From: Turritopsis dohrnii
Lineage: Eukaryota > Cnidaria > Hydrozoa > Anthoathecata > Oceaniidae
NCBI GenBank assembly: GCA_027922465.2
Contig: BQMF02000275.1
Coordinates: 496,001 to 560,000, forward strand
Direction: 5' to 3'
Length of the DNA: 64,000 nt
Under the pieces are notes generated by a model. That model searched no databases, had not been told where the DNA came from, and saw only the letters and a program-made list of their open reading frames with translations. A program made the position numbers and the translations under genes. Positions within the stretch are counted from its first letter, which is position 1, and each line of letters starts with the position of its first letter. Below are positions 46,012 through 56,894 of the stretch, piece after piece.

Positions 46012-47466
46012 TTAGGCAGATTCGTAAACTCGACGAGCCTGTTACACGAAAAAAATCAATTACTTGCGAGAATTTTTTAAAAACTGTTCTACTAAAACGA
46101 TACTTCAGAGATTTAAAGCCTTTTGTTGTATCAAAAGAAACATCATTACTTTGCACGCTTATTTCAAGACTTTTTAAACATTCAAGAAATTCTCTCTTTC
46201 AACTCAACTTTCAACAAGCCACCTATTAAATTTTATAAACATAGACTTTAGTTGGGATAACTGAATCCAATAGGATTTTAACAACCCACATTTTTTGACG
46301 AAATGCTTTTATTATTGTGTAACGGAGACAGTATCAAGATATTAATCTTTTGCATATAAAAGATAATTTCACATTTACAACTCTCCTTCTAAAGTGCAAT
46401 AAAACTGATAGAGAGCACAAAATAACATGAAGTTAAGCCTTCATAAGTAATGAGAAGTGACCCTGTTAAGTGTTTGTTGTTCTTACAGGTTTCTCTATGC
46501 TTTGATATCCCAAATTATTTTCTCATTTCAAAAACTAAATTTTGGTACTGCCCCAATTTCGAAAAATCACCTGGTCCAAAAGCAAGGAAAAGTCAAACAA
46601 CCAAATATCTAAAAGCTAAACTGAATTTAAGCCGCACAATTTTTCCATAGTAGCAATATGAAGAGCTCGCCATTCAGCTTGAATTAAGAACTAACCAATC
46701 ATTTCTTCGTTTCTAAACTAGAATCTCATAAAGAAAAGCAGAATCTTTCTTGTGCATTTGAATTATTTATTTTTACAATGTTAAAGTTCGCGTAAAATTG
46801 TTTTTTTCATGAAGTGCTATCTTTCGTTTTTTGTTCGGAGCCCACACTTTTTTGTATCATATGTTAATGAAACTGACCACAGCTAAGTGGCGAATGGTTG
46901 GTTTACACGGTCAAAAATAGTTTTACAAAGTACAACAACATGATGTAATAGTCCGCGATATAAAAAGCACAAACTGATGAATTCGTGGGAACAGCTGAAG
47001 GATGATTTCCCGTACCTTTAAAAGAAGGTCTTCTTCCGTGACAAATTGATTCGCAATATTTTTGCCATCTTCCATACGTTCTGAAAATATGGAAAAAACT
47101 TATTTATAAAAAAGTTTGATGATAAAAAAGTATGATCTTTAAAATAGTGTCGACTCTTTTTAAGGCGACAGTAATGGTGATAGTTAAAAGGTTAGAAAAA
47201 GATTGAGATGTGAAAAAATGGATTCATGTTTCGCAAAGGAATTACATACATTCATATCAAATTGAAAGTCGTTGAAATGAATATCATAAAATACTTATGC
47301 AAAAACCAATTTCGTTTGAAGTTGAAAGTATTCCGAATCAAATATACAAATGGTATTCTGACTTTCGGTTACCCAACTTCCCGTTAACGTGTTGGCTGAG
47401 GATACATTTTTCCGTATAATCAGTCAACATAGCTTCACAACCTGGATCATCTGTTTTCGAAGTCAT
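46012..47466 (-). CDS. candidate small three-exon gene (61 residues), unknown function
   Basis: Possible exons (minus): 47466-47373 (ATG, MTSKTDDPGCEAMLTDYTEK…, GT donor, phase 1), 47080-47016 (ERMEDGKNIANQFVTEEDLL, good AG/GT sites) and 46038-46012 (ARRVYESA then TAA, with a strong polypyrimidine acceptor and an AATAAA overlapping the stop). Phases agree and 186 bases give 62 codons. Weak points: the same frame is open 5' of the ATG beyond a TAA (about 47475-47630, DLMIWSRMTGVGLTDWHQYV), so this could be a decayed larger gene, and the third exon lies in a dispersed repeat. Hydrophilic, no known domain. Confidence 0.27.
46018..46168. repeat. 151-bp dispersed repeat, copy 1 (mate at 51937-52086)
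   Basis: From AGATTCGTAAACTCGACGAG to GCACGCTTATTTCAAG the sequence matches 51937-52086 in the same orientation with roughly 10% differences and one short gap. A strong minus-strand splice acceptor is conserved inside it. Confidence 0.85.
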
Positions 47467-47998
47467 TTAAAGTGGCATAGCACTTACGCGTAAAACCAGC
47501 ATTCTTGACATAAACTTAGATCTGGCTTGCTGTTTTTCAATATGACTGCGAACATACTGATGCCAATCCGTCAAACCAACTCCAGTCATACGACTCCATA
47601 TCATCAGGTCCTTTTTAATTCTATATTAGTATGTTTACGTAACTTTCAGTTTGTGGCCTTTTGAACCTTTGACAAAAGAAGTAGCTGGATTCAAAATACA
47701 AAATGCAGCCGATTACGGCAGCAAGTCAGCGGCATTTGTTAATCTTATGATTCGCACAAGGCCTTCCTTTTACTTGAATGTTACTATAGAAGAAGTAAAA
47801 ATTTAAAGATCATAGCCGACGACGACTACGAAACCCTATTCCAAAAGGCATCTGGCTAAAGCCGCTGACTGATAAGATTGGTACAGACATAGTCACAAGA
47901 AAAGAGATAGGCTGGTGATTTGGTCTGACAGAATTTTCTTGCGGATTATGTTTCTTTTCCTCTTACGGCCCGAGTGTACATGCACTCTATTTTCTCAA

Positions 47999-49035
47999 AT
48001 GGCTGCGATCGGAAAGGAATTTCTTCAACGTGATGATTTAGATGCTGTAATCGAAGCTATTGAGGATGACATATTTGAAAAAGTTGACGAATTTAAAACT
48101 CAACTGGTTAATGTACTTGCTGATACTAATTTGGAAGGCACTGTTGTTCAGCTTTCTTGTACTTACTCTGATAAACGTTGTAAGACAAAAAAAGGCCTTT
48201 CAAGACGTGGTCATGCTCAACATCAAAAGTAACAAGAATCTTCAACCTTAAGTGAGCACTCAAAAGAGAAATCACCTGAGGAAATACGTCATCCATTACT
48301 TTTCAAGCAGTTTATTTAACAAAGTTCAACAAAGTGTGCTTCTGACAAATGCTACTCGGAAAAAACACGACAAGAGTTTTCGTTTTATTTGGTTTCCAAT
48401 GAAGATGTTGTATACTCTTAACAATTTGTTCGTGATGTGATTGGTGGATCTAACGGTGACATTGAAAAGTTTTATCCATTGTTTTAAAATTGTGTATCGA
48501 CCAAAGAGAATACTTTTAAAAATTTGTCCAAAAGATCTTCCAGACTTATTGGATTAAAACAGCTAATTATGTTGTTGTACATTTGACTGATTCACTGGTC
48601 AACAATAGCAGTATGGAATTTTAAGGACAGTTCTTTTTCAAACAAAGGAAAAAGATCACAAAGGTCACAGTGGACTAGAGATATGGTTGGTCAACAAAGT
48701 TTAACTATTGTTCTTGCTGGCAAAAGTGTAATGAACAACGAAAAAGAAGATCATTTAACCAAAGCAAGGGATAGAGGAGGTTTATGGAGTGTTACAAATA
48801 CTGTATACTCAATTTTTGCCACCGTTGAATCCACATTCCATCAGTCAACTAACTGCTGGTTGCCAAACAAAAAAACTTGACAGTAACAGAATGGTGGGTG
48901 AACTCCTGGAAGCTTCAGTACGTAACTTATTGAAATGAAGAAAGCTTCAACTAGTGAACAAATGTACTGATGGCCAAGAAAGTCCAGGACAGTGACTTTA
49001 ATCCTGCCAAAAATGCATTTTTTTAAACACACAAA
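47999..49035 (+). pseudogene. transposon-associated C2H2-type ORF, degenerate
   Basis: ATG 47999 opens 77 codons: AAIGKEFLQRDDLDAVIEAI, an acidic stretch and a decayed C2H2 finger (second Cys lost; KKGLSRRGHAQH). Frameshifted remains continue (DKCYSEKTRQEF, VLLAGKSV, AKDRGGLWSVTNTVYSIF, VESTFHQSTN) to about 49030. I recall similar ORFs next to DNA transposase genes in cnidarian genomes. It converges on the P-like transposase at 49145, and the two probably belonged to one element. Confidence 0.55.
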
Positions 49036-49144
49036 TTAAATATAAAACGTTGTTTGGTCAATTGTATCACAGATGAAAGGAAAACTGCAGGAATTCAAAT
49101 ATGGTTGTAAAGGTAAAATAAATATTTCTAAATAATTTCTGAAT

Positions 49145-51022
49145 TTACACACAAACATTTAAACTATAAACTATAAAGATAGCTGCTTTGACAGGATTGA
49201 AGTCACTGTCCAGGACTTTCTTGTTGTAACTTTCTGGTACGGCAAGGCACAGTCTCAACATCAAGCTTAGCATATTGGAAATTACTTTCACAGTTACCGA
49301 CAATTGACCTAAAGAGTTTTGTGGTACGTATAGTGTTATCATATCATAACCAAAATCACGAAGTCTTGGATTAGTATTTGCAGTGACCCATTGCTTTCTG
49401 ACGGCCAAAACAGTTTTCAAGTGGATCCTGACAAAATCTTTCAGTTAAGACATATGTAGTGCCTGATTGAAGCAAAAATTGAATGAGTTGAATAGCAGAA
49501 TGAACAGAAATTTTCAAACCCTCATAAGTTTGCCAAGGAATGAACATGTTGGATTTAGCATGTGCACTGAAGTTGGCTGATCGTGCTTCAATTGATTGTT
49601 ACCAATTTTCAAAATATTTTAGAAAAGTGTCCAAGGCAAAACCTTCGTCATCTACAGCTTCACACAGTTGACAGTATTTTTCACATTCATGCAAAGAGTT
49701 TGTCAAATATGCGACAATAAATGACAGTTTTAGTTGCTTCTGGTGACCCATGCGTTACAAGCGCCGCATACACAGATCCACTGAATACTTGAGCTGCTAG
49801 ACGGACCTTCATAATAGAAAAACAGGTAAGATTGATGTGATTACTAGTAATTTCTTAAATCTAATGAAGTCCACAATCCAAATCATCATAAAACAGCTTA
49901 GGAATTGGTTTCCAAGTGAGATATTTGCCTTTCTTCCAAATACTTCTGGTATCTTTTCCTGAAAGTGAAATTCTCAGACAGTTGCGAGCTGCTAAGTGAA
50001 GTGGATCAGATACGAAAGAAAGATATCTCTCTTCTTCAGCCATAACATTTAAGGTCTGGTAAACAACACCAGCATCAGGACCATCTTCTTGTTGATTCAT
50101 GTGTAAATGCATGCGATACATTTTGCTATTTGATGAAGGACCGTCACTAGTCGCCCTAACAATCTTAATTCTCACATTCTCTTCAAGAATGTTGAATGCT
50201 TTCCAAAACAAAGTGAATAGCTGTAGAGAATCAGCACTGGTTGTTGCAAAATTTGCAAATGAAAGCTTTAATGGATTGACAATGCTCCTAACAAAGGAAT
50301 CTAGCGCATGTGAAAAATTTCACATGTTAAAGTAGCATTATTAAGTTGGGTATCAGCTAAGTCAACAAACCAATCAAGTGTTGTTTGTTTTCCCACACTA
50401 GATTTTATTGGAGTTTCATTTCATCCATGAGTACGATGCCATATTTCTTAATGGATTTAAATCGACTGACAATGTCACAAAGCTCCAGAACCACCTTTTC
50501 ATTGAAACCATGTTTAGGACGAATGTAGTTTTTGTAATCTCTTAGAACTCTTCGATTTGGAAAAATGAGGAAACCATTATTTGTCTATTCATCATACATA
50601 GCTGGAGACTTAGCAGCCAATCCTAAGCAATAACAAATTACCGTTAGGTGATATCGCAAGCCTGTTTTTGATGATTATTTTCTTTGTCCCTCCCAAAACA
50701 TTTTCATGAAAGGGTTGATAAATTTCTTGTCAGCCCCAGCCATAATTCAAATAAGATCGTCACCAAGTTTTCTATCCACTTCCAGAGACTTTGACTTGAT
50801 TTCAACTTTCAATTTAATTATTTTATCCCTTAGCTGCTTGTTTTCTAATCGGAAATTTTGCAGAGTAAGCTTTAATCTCTCAGGAGATGTGAAAGATATT
50901 GGTGCTTTTGGTTTTGCTGGTACAGTTAAATTGGGTCTTTTCCTTTTCAAGCTTAACTTTTCTTTAGATTCACCAGGAGTACAGACATTGCACTTTTTAA
51001 GTTGATTATCAATTAACATCAA
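49145..51022 (-). pseudogene. P-element/THAP9-like transposase, degenerate
   Basis: Reading leftwards: a Lys-rich coiled coil (LKLTLQNFRLENKQLRDKII), then FWEGQRK, YCLGLAAKSPAMYDE, RRVLRDYKNYIRPKHGFNE, LMDEMKLQ with a catalytic Asp, NLVWENKQ; then ATSDGPSSNSKMYRMH, SDPLHLAARNCL and KGKYLTWKPIPKLFYDD; then MKVRLAAQVFSGSV, IPWQTYEGLKIS, TERFCQDPLENCFGRQKAMG and NPRLRDFGYDM. This is the order of P-type transposases over ~1.9 kb. At least five stops or shifts kill it. I see no THAP finger upstream; it may be deleted or beyond an intron. Confidence 0.85.
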
Positions 51023-51464
51023 GAAAGATGAAGATCTCGTACGATTTGGTTTGGTGAAGAGGATGACTATGACTTACATTAGCAGAAAGTAATTTTCGAA
51101 CATCATGCTCAATACAACTACCATTTAACTGATTTGATAAACCAGGGCATATTTTGTAAAATTTTATGAAGTTTAGCATATGCATTTCTATACATGGTAC
51201 CATTATATTGCCACTGGGTATAAAGATATGTTTTGGTTAAAAGTACGCAATCATTCAAGGTATTTATTATTTTGTTGCTTGGTTTCTACAGGGTAAAGTT
51301 ATTTGTGTGCCATTATGCGGTTCAACTCCTGATTAAGTGGGCCCCTGAAAACTTTCGATTTGACACCTTATTGGCTTCTTTCACTCGGGTGTACAATTTC
51401 TATGAAAAGTTACAATCATTTCAAACATTTTTTTACAGGATTTAAACACGTTCTTTCCTTAGCT

Positions 51465-51602
51465 AAAATCGAGAAAAAACGTTTGGGGTCAGGGGCTCTA
51501 TGACGTCATTAATTTTTCCTTTAATTTTATTTTTCCGGAACTTTTTGGGTGAAACAACGCAGGCTGAACATAGACGCCGACCGACGCCGCCTTGGCTGCT
51601 AG
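51465..51602 (+). mobile_element. Helitron 3' fragment
   Basis: Only the 3' part is present: CTATGACGTCAT, AACGCAGGCTGAACA and the terminal hairpin GCCGCCTTGGCTGCTAG followed by T. It matches the 3' ends of the short-form Helitrons at 30362 and 56894. Confidence 0.75.
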
Positions 51603-51784
51603 TATAAAAAACTTCTCTTATTGATCTATTAATCTTTCTTTTTGTGATTCTTTTTTCGTAATGATATTTACGAGTTTGCTTTTCCATTCGGTTTCAAACT
51701 CTCAATTACCAGATGAAATTTTAAAAAGTGAATTTATTTATTTAATAATGTTTACCCAGGATAGCCTCTTCAGTTCCTTATTGT

Positions 51785-52321
51785 TATCAATGAGGGCCCT
51801 TCGAAGGAGGTCTTAGAGCATATAAAGCCCCCATTTGGGCTCCGGAGGTCGTAATGGCAGGAACCGCTCAACTAGACAACCATCCTAGACATCATTCCTA
51901 CTCTCTTGGTGAGTACTAAGCAGAGAGAAATTGGGGAGATTTGTAAACCCGACGAGCCTGTTACACGAAAAAAATTAATTACTTGTGAGAATTCTTTTGA
52001 CCTGCTCTTCTAAAACGGTACTTCAGAGATTTAAAGCCTTTTGTTGTATCAAAAGAAACATCATTACTTCGCACGCTTATTTCAAGTGTTGATGTGAAGT
52101 TTCTAATGACCTTGTAGGGAAAAATTCACGAAGAACTTTACTAAGTTGTATACAAATTCCTACAAATCTATTGAAAAATAGTTTCGTGTAAACGAAACAT
52201 GATTTTTCGGAATCCCGCTAATGATTCAGACTGTTATAGTCGCTGGCATGACCCGGTCGGGGATTGAACCCGCTACCTCCCGAACAGGATGCGAGCACTC
52301 TACCACAAGGCTACCAGTCGG
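51785..52321 (-). repeat. tRNA-derived SINE (second family), split by an insertion
   Basis: The minus-strand head (52321 to about 52240) reads GGTAGCCTTGTGGTAGAGTG (A-box region) and GCGGGTTCAATCCCCGACCG (B box), too divergent for a functional tRNA. The body continues to 52215, is interrupted by ~280 bp holding the 151-bp dispersed repeat (51937-52086), and resumes at about 51930 down to 51785 (GAGTAGGAATGATGTC…). The link between the two halves rests on my memory of this repeat family. Confidence 0.5.
51937..52086. repeat. dispersed repeat, copy 2 (mate at 46018-46168)
   Basis: Same orientation as copy 1; begins AGATTTGTAAACCCGACGAG and ends GCACGCTTATTTCAAG. It lies inside the SINE interval. 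Confidence 0.85.
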
Positions 52322-52339
52322 TAAAAATTCCCTTATCTT

Positions 52340-53816
52340 AAACTTACGAGCGACTGTACAGCTGTCAATAGAACAGCTATCACCAGGCATGTTAACAATC
52401 TTCCAAAAAATCGTCCACACAAAATCCAAATTACACACACATGTTCACGAAAAATGCGCCATTTTTAAAAATCTATATACAAAGAAAACTGAGCTCCAGT
52501 TAAAAATAGCGAAGAATAGCAAAAACAATAACACATTTTGAGTGACCAGATTATCTCTTTTCTTATGATTATGGTTCAGAACATAAACTGCTAACATGCA
52601 AGAAGGGTGCACCATTTCTCTATTGCCAATCAGGTTTCAAAAGTAATAACCAGGGTCAAACTTAGGAGGTTGATTAGGTTTGATTGACTGCCTATCATTG
52701 CCAACTTCTTGTTTGTGTCACTTCTGAGCCATTGCCATTTTGGTTTATGTTCACCAGTTCAAGGTGTGCCACTCAGTATAAGTACAAGAGTAAAAAGAGT
52801 TCTCAGAAAGATAGGACGTGTCTCTGTTTTAAACATACCTTACCGAAAAGAGCCAGCCTTGCTTAAACCTAGTAAGCACTATGAAACGAAGTAAACATTT
52901 TTCATGTGGTGATCTCGTACAAATAACATTACTTTGTCACATAAAAGGAGGTATGAGACATCAAAAATATGTTAATGACGAGTACTGCCTTTATAAAAAC
53001 AAAGAACAAATAACTTTTCCGTGATCTTATCATGAAAAAGAGAATAGTGCTCAGGCAAACAAAATTTAAGCCTTAACCTGCCTCTAGATTTGACCCTGCT
53101 TACTACCACTCAAAAAAGCTGTTCTTACCCCTTTTAGGTTGTGCAAGTGCAATAAGAACAATTACTGATATTTTAGAAGTACGAAGAAATAGAAGCTCGA
53201 GAAAAAAAGCTTTAGAATTGGAATAAAAACAGTGAAACAACAGTTAATGTTTAGCACATTATTTATATCCAGAATATAACTTAAGTCGTGATATTAAAAA
53301 GGTACTTTTAAGATGTAAATAACCCTCTCAATCATTGTATTTTGACCAGGGAACTGTTCTTAAAAGTATGTCACATGTAATTCATGTGTTTTGTTATTGT
53401 TGTTGTTTGATTCGCGCATAGTGATTTTGTTGTATACACAAATAAAATGCTATTTTAATTTCATTTCAATTGTTCATTTTTGTCCATCATATGCATAAAT
53501 TTTTCTAAAAGTCTCGAAGTCATTATGATGAAAAGGAACAAATGGAAAGGAAAACTAAAACACACTGTGTTATTGATTCAATCCTTCTCGCTGAATCACC
53601 CTCCAAGTATGTTTAAGCCAAAAGTTCGAAGAAGTGCCCGCTACTGAAAGTTGAAGGAAGGGCGGTTACTCTAGGGTGGGCGCTTAATCGGGAGGGGGTG
53701 AGAGTTGGGTGGTGGGAGAGATTGGAGCTTATTCGAGGCATTACAGTTATTGTCGAATTATGTCATTAGACGGTTTCTTAAAAATAACAACTAAATGGCT
53801 GAACTGGACTGTTATA
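52340..53816. other. non-coding stretch
   Basis: No gene or repeat boundary recognised. Two overlapping short plus-strand frames at 52684-52894 have no domain and no context. The only marked feature is a GC-richer patch near 53590-53740. Confidence 0.4.
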
Positions 53817-53818
53817 TA

Positions 53819-54798
53819 CGGAAGCGTATTAGTGCCGTCTTTGTGTTTCTTCAGGTAGGAATTTCTGTGTGAAGAAAATAAAACTTAAAGATTAGTTTCA
53901 CTGCATAGAAAGTTTTTTGTGGAAAAATGTCTTGTTGCTTTTTTCACCACATTGAATTCTATGTAAAGGAAATAAGTTTATTTTTTATTTTCACCACATA
54001 AAAGTTTTTATGTGAAGAAGTTGAAATTCGTTTTTATTGCACCACCTGAGTAGCGCTTGGCTTGACTTGGTGTGTAGTACTAGTTCTGATCTCACCCTTC
54101 AAGATCAGTGGGAACAAGTTGATGTAAAGATTGTTTTTAAATATGGCGACCTTCACGAAAGGCAAAACTTTGCGAAAATATAAGCATTTCAGAGGCGTAT
54201 TCAAGATCAGTCAAAAAAAGTCCAACATTACAATATTTCTTTTCAGTCTTAAGTGTCGATTAGGTTACTTGCACGCTTTCCTTTTCTCCTTTAAATGACT
54301 AAACTCTCTTCCACAAATTTTGACTGAGCTCCGGCTACGCCTCTGATTTGTACCATTCCTTATTTCTTACGCTGTAGCTATATTAAGCTATGAAAGGGAT
54401 ATTCTTTTTTTACCTCATCGTTGCTTTTGAGAGCTATTACATCCTCCACCATTTCTAAAACGTGGGAATTTCGTATAAAGCATCCAATGAACTTATGAAC
54501 ATCCAATGTTACATCCAGTGTATGTAGAGAAATAAAGAACGTTCGAATTTCTTCACTAAGAATTTCTTATGTGGTGAAATTTAGAAAACTTAAAAATCTT
54601 CACATACAAATTCTTATGTGGTGAAATTTACAAAACTTAAAAATCTTCACATAGAGATTCTTATGTGGAAGAATTTACAAAACTTAAAAAATCTTCACAT
54701 AGAAATTCTTATGTGGTGAAATTAAAGTGTATGCAAAAAATTTCTCCACATGTGAAATACTATGTCACAAAAAATTATATGGCCCCAATACGCTTCCG
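53819..54798. mobile_element. 980-bp MITE-like element, TA duplication, internal tandem repeats
   Basis: Left end CGGAAGCGTATTAGTGCC and right end (reverse complement) CGGAAGCGTATTGGGGCC, flanked by TA (53817-53818, 54799-54800). Inside are many copies of sequences like TTCTTATGTGGTGAAAT and CTTCACATAGAA, including a tandem array at 54564-54728. No ORF. Confidence 0.85.
54564..54728. repeat. 47-bp tandem repeat, about 3.5 copies
   Basis: The unit starts TTCTTATGTGGTGAAATTTA and recurs at 54564, 54611, 54658 and 54706, with the period changing by one base. Related dispersed units lie at 53850-54025 in the same element. Confidence 0.85.
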
Positions 54799-54800
54799 TA

Positions 54801-55570
54801 GTTACATGTAGGCGAAATGTTCACTTGGTCTGTACCATTCTTTTTTAGAACACATATTACTTTATCTTTTTGCTGTGCACGGTGTCCATCTGTAATCAAA
54901 ATCTGTCCAGAAGAACTATAACATTTTCTTGATGCAGAACTTGCAAACGTCGATCCCATGCATATTGCTCCTTACATTTGATTCTCAAATCTTTGCCATG
55001 AAAAATAACAAGAGGTTTGAGTCGTGGTTATGGCTGGGACTGACAAGAAATCTACATGTAGAAATTGCTTGCATTGGAAGCTGAAGTTACAGGATCACCA
55101 AAAAATGCCCTTGTTGTCTTTGATTTGTTAGTCTTTTATTAATACATCCTGATTATAAGCTCATGGGCTTATTTCCGAGTGGGTTTATAGTGCATCATAG
55201 GGCCGTTATCCCAGATTTTACGGCATCAAGTAATCAAGTAACTTTATACACCTATTGAGTTATATGGTAGCCACCAATCTCCACCCGGTTTTTTGGGAGC
55301 CACTTACAGCCCGACTTTATCAGACCCTTTTATCATAGGTTTGATACTCTCTTTGTGGAAAATTGCAATTAAAAATAGCATAGTTTTTAATAAACAAATA
55401 GTACTTGCACTTTGAATTATGAGACACTTGTTGTACCTGGTCGACAGCTAATTTGGACTTTAAACTATGTTGACCAGGTCAATTTGGTTTAATTTATTAA
55501 CACGAGCATACTTGGTCTAAACCAAATTGGCATTTGTTTAACTTGTTATATATTTCCCCATAGGGCGAAA
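54801..55570. other. non-coding stretch
   Basis: No gene recognised. An AAGCTCATGGGCTT palindrome at about 55158 resembles the palindromes of the MITE at 44497-45110, perhaps a fragment of a related element. A minus frame at 54765-54959 spans the MITE border and is not credible. Confidence 0.35.
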
Positions 55571-56431
55571 TCTATATATTAATAGCCGATTCTCTGTCTG
55601 TCTGTCTGTTTGTTTGTTTGTAAGTCACGCAAAATGGTAGATTGAGTTGTGAGCGAAATTATTTCTTTTTTTGTGTGCGACGTGAGTTCGAAGCAAATAC
55701 ATTGCAACCCCAATCGAACGTGACTTTTTTTTGGCTGATGAACTAATAGGAAGAACGTTTTGTTTTTATTATTATTGTTAGTTTTATATTCCAAGGGCTA
55801 CGTTGACTATGTTGGCTTTGAAAACAATACATCAACTAAATACAAAGAAACTAACTGATTAAACATTTTGGACAAAAAGCAGCAGTGGCAGAACTTGGCA
55901 GCATGCTTGCCAGTGTATCCTAACGTATCCTTGCCTGATTGTCTGAGACGGGTAAACTTTTTTTCGAGCAATCAAAATGTTTAAAAACCGATAGGTAAAA
56001 AAAAGAGTATCATGAAACAAAATATTTTTTTGCTTTTCTTTTAATTTAATTTCTTTTTTTAATTGTTAAGCGCTTCTGATCGAACGTTTTTTTATTCTCT
56101 TTATTCTTTTAGCACGTGCCTTTTTTCTCTCCTCCGGCGTGATCTTTTTAAGAAGAGAAACGATTTTCCCCTTACGTTTGATAGCACCCATGTTAGAGCG
56201 CGTAACATTTTTAAAACAAAAGCTAATAAAAAGTTGAAGTTTTCTCTCTCTACGTTTTGAGTGTATTGTTACACTGATAAAAGATTGGTTTTACCAGAGG
56301 TTGTGACTTCGAATCTGCTTCTGGTTGAACACAAGTTGTACGAGCCGTTTATAAGGAAGTTTGACGTTTATTGATACAGTGATACAGAGCAGGTGGACAT
56401 GGGCGGCGAGCGACGCCGCCTTGGCGGCTAG
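55571..56431 (+). mobile_element. non-autonomous Helitron, long form (pair B, unit 1)
   Basis: Starts A|TCTATATATTAATAGCCG, has the GTCTGTCTGTCTGTTTG tract, and ends GCCGCCTTGGCGGCTAG followed by T. It is closely similar to 29236-29882 with extra internal sequence. No Rep/helicase gene. Confidence 0.85.
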
Positions 56432-56894
56432 TCTATTTGTTAATAGCCGATTTTCCGTCTGTCTGTCTGTTTGTTTGTAAGTCACGCAAAATGGTAGATT
56501 AAGATGTTAGAGTAATTATTTTATTTTATTTTGTGCGACGTCAGTGTGAAACCATTGTATTGAGACCCTAATCGAATGCGACGTTTAGGGAAAATTATCT
56601 CGGGAACCAATAGGGATAACTGACGTTTTTTGGGGTCCGCGTTACAGGCGATGGGGTGACGAAAAATTTGGGTCTAATTTTTTGGGTGGAAGGGTGTGTG
56701 ACGTCATCAAAATTTTGATCAACGATATCTCCGTAACGGTTGGTCGTAGCAAAACGATCCCATACATTTATTTAATCAGTTTTTCGAGCTCTACAACATG
56801 GACACACTTATCATTGCCAATTCCTTAATTTTATTTTTCGTGAACACAACGCATGCTGAACAGTGGCGGCGAGCGACGCCGCCTTGGCGGCTAG
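56432..56894 (+). mobile_element. non-autonomous Helitron, short form (pair B, unit 2)
   Basis: Begins TCTATTTGTTAATAGCCG at the very next base after unit 1's CTAG and ends with the same hairpin and CTAG before T. Similar to 29906-30362. The two units are joined head to tail with no host base between them. Confidence 0.85.

Noticed and set aside
52240..52321. tRNA gene on the minus strand
   Set aside because: A- and B-box-like sequences are present but a clover-leaf with a proper acceptor stem is not evident; fits a SINE head.
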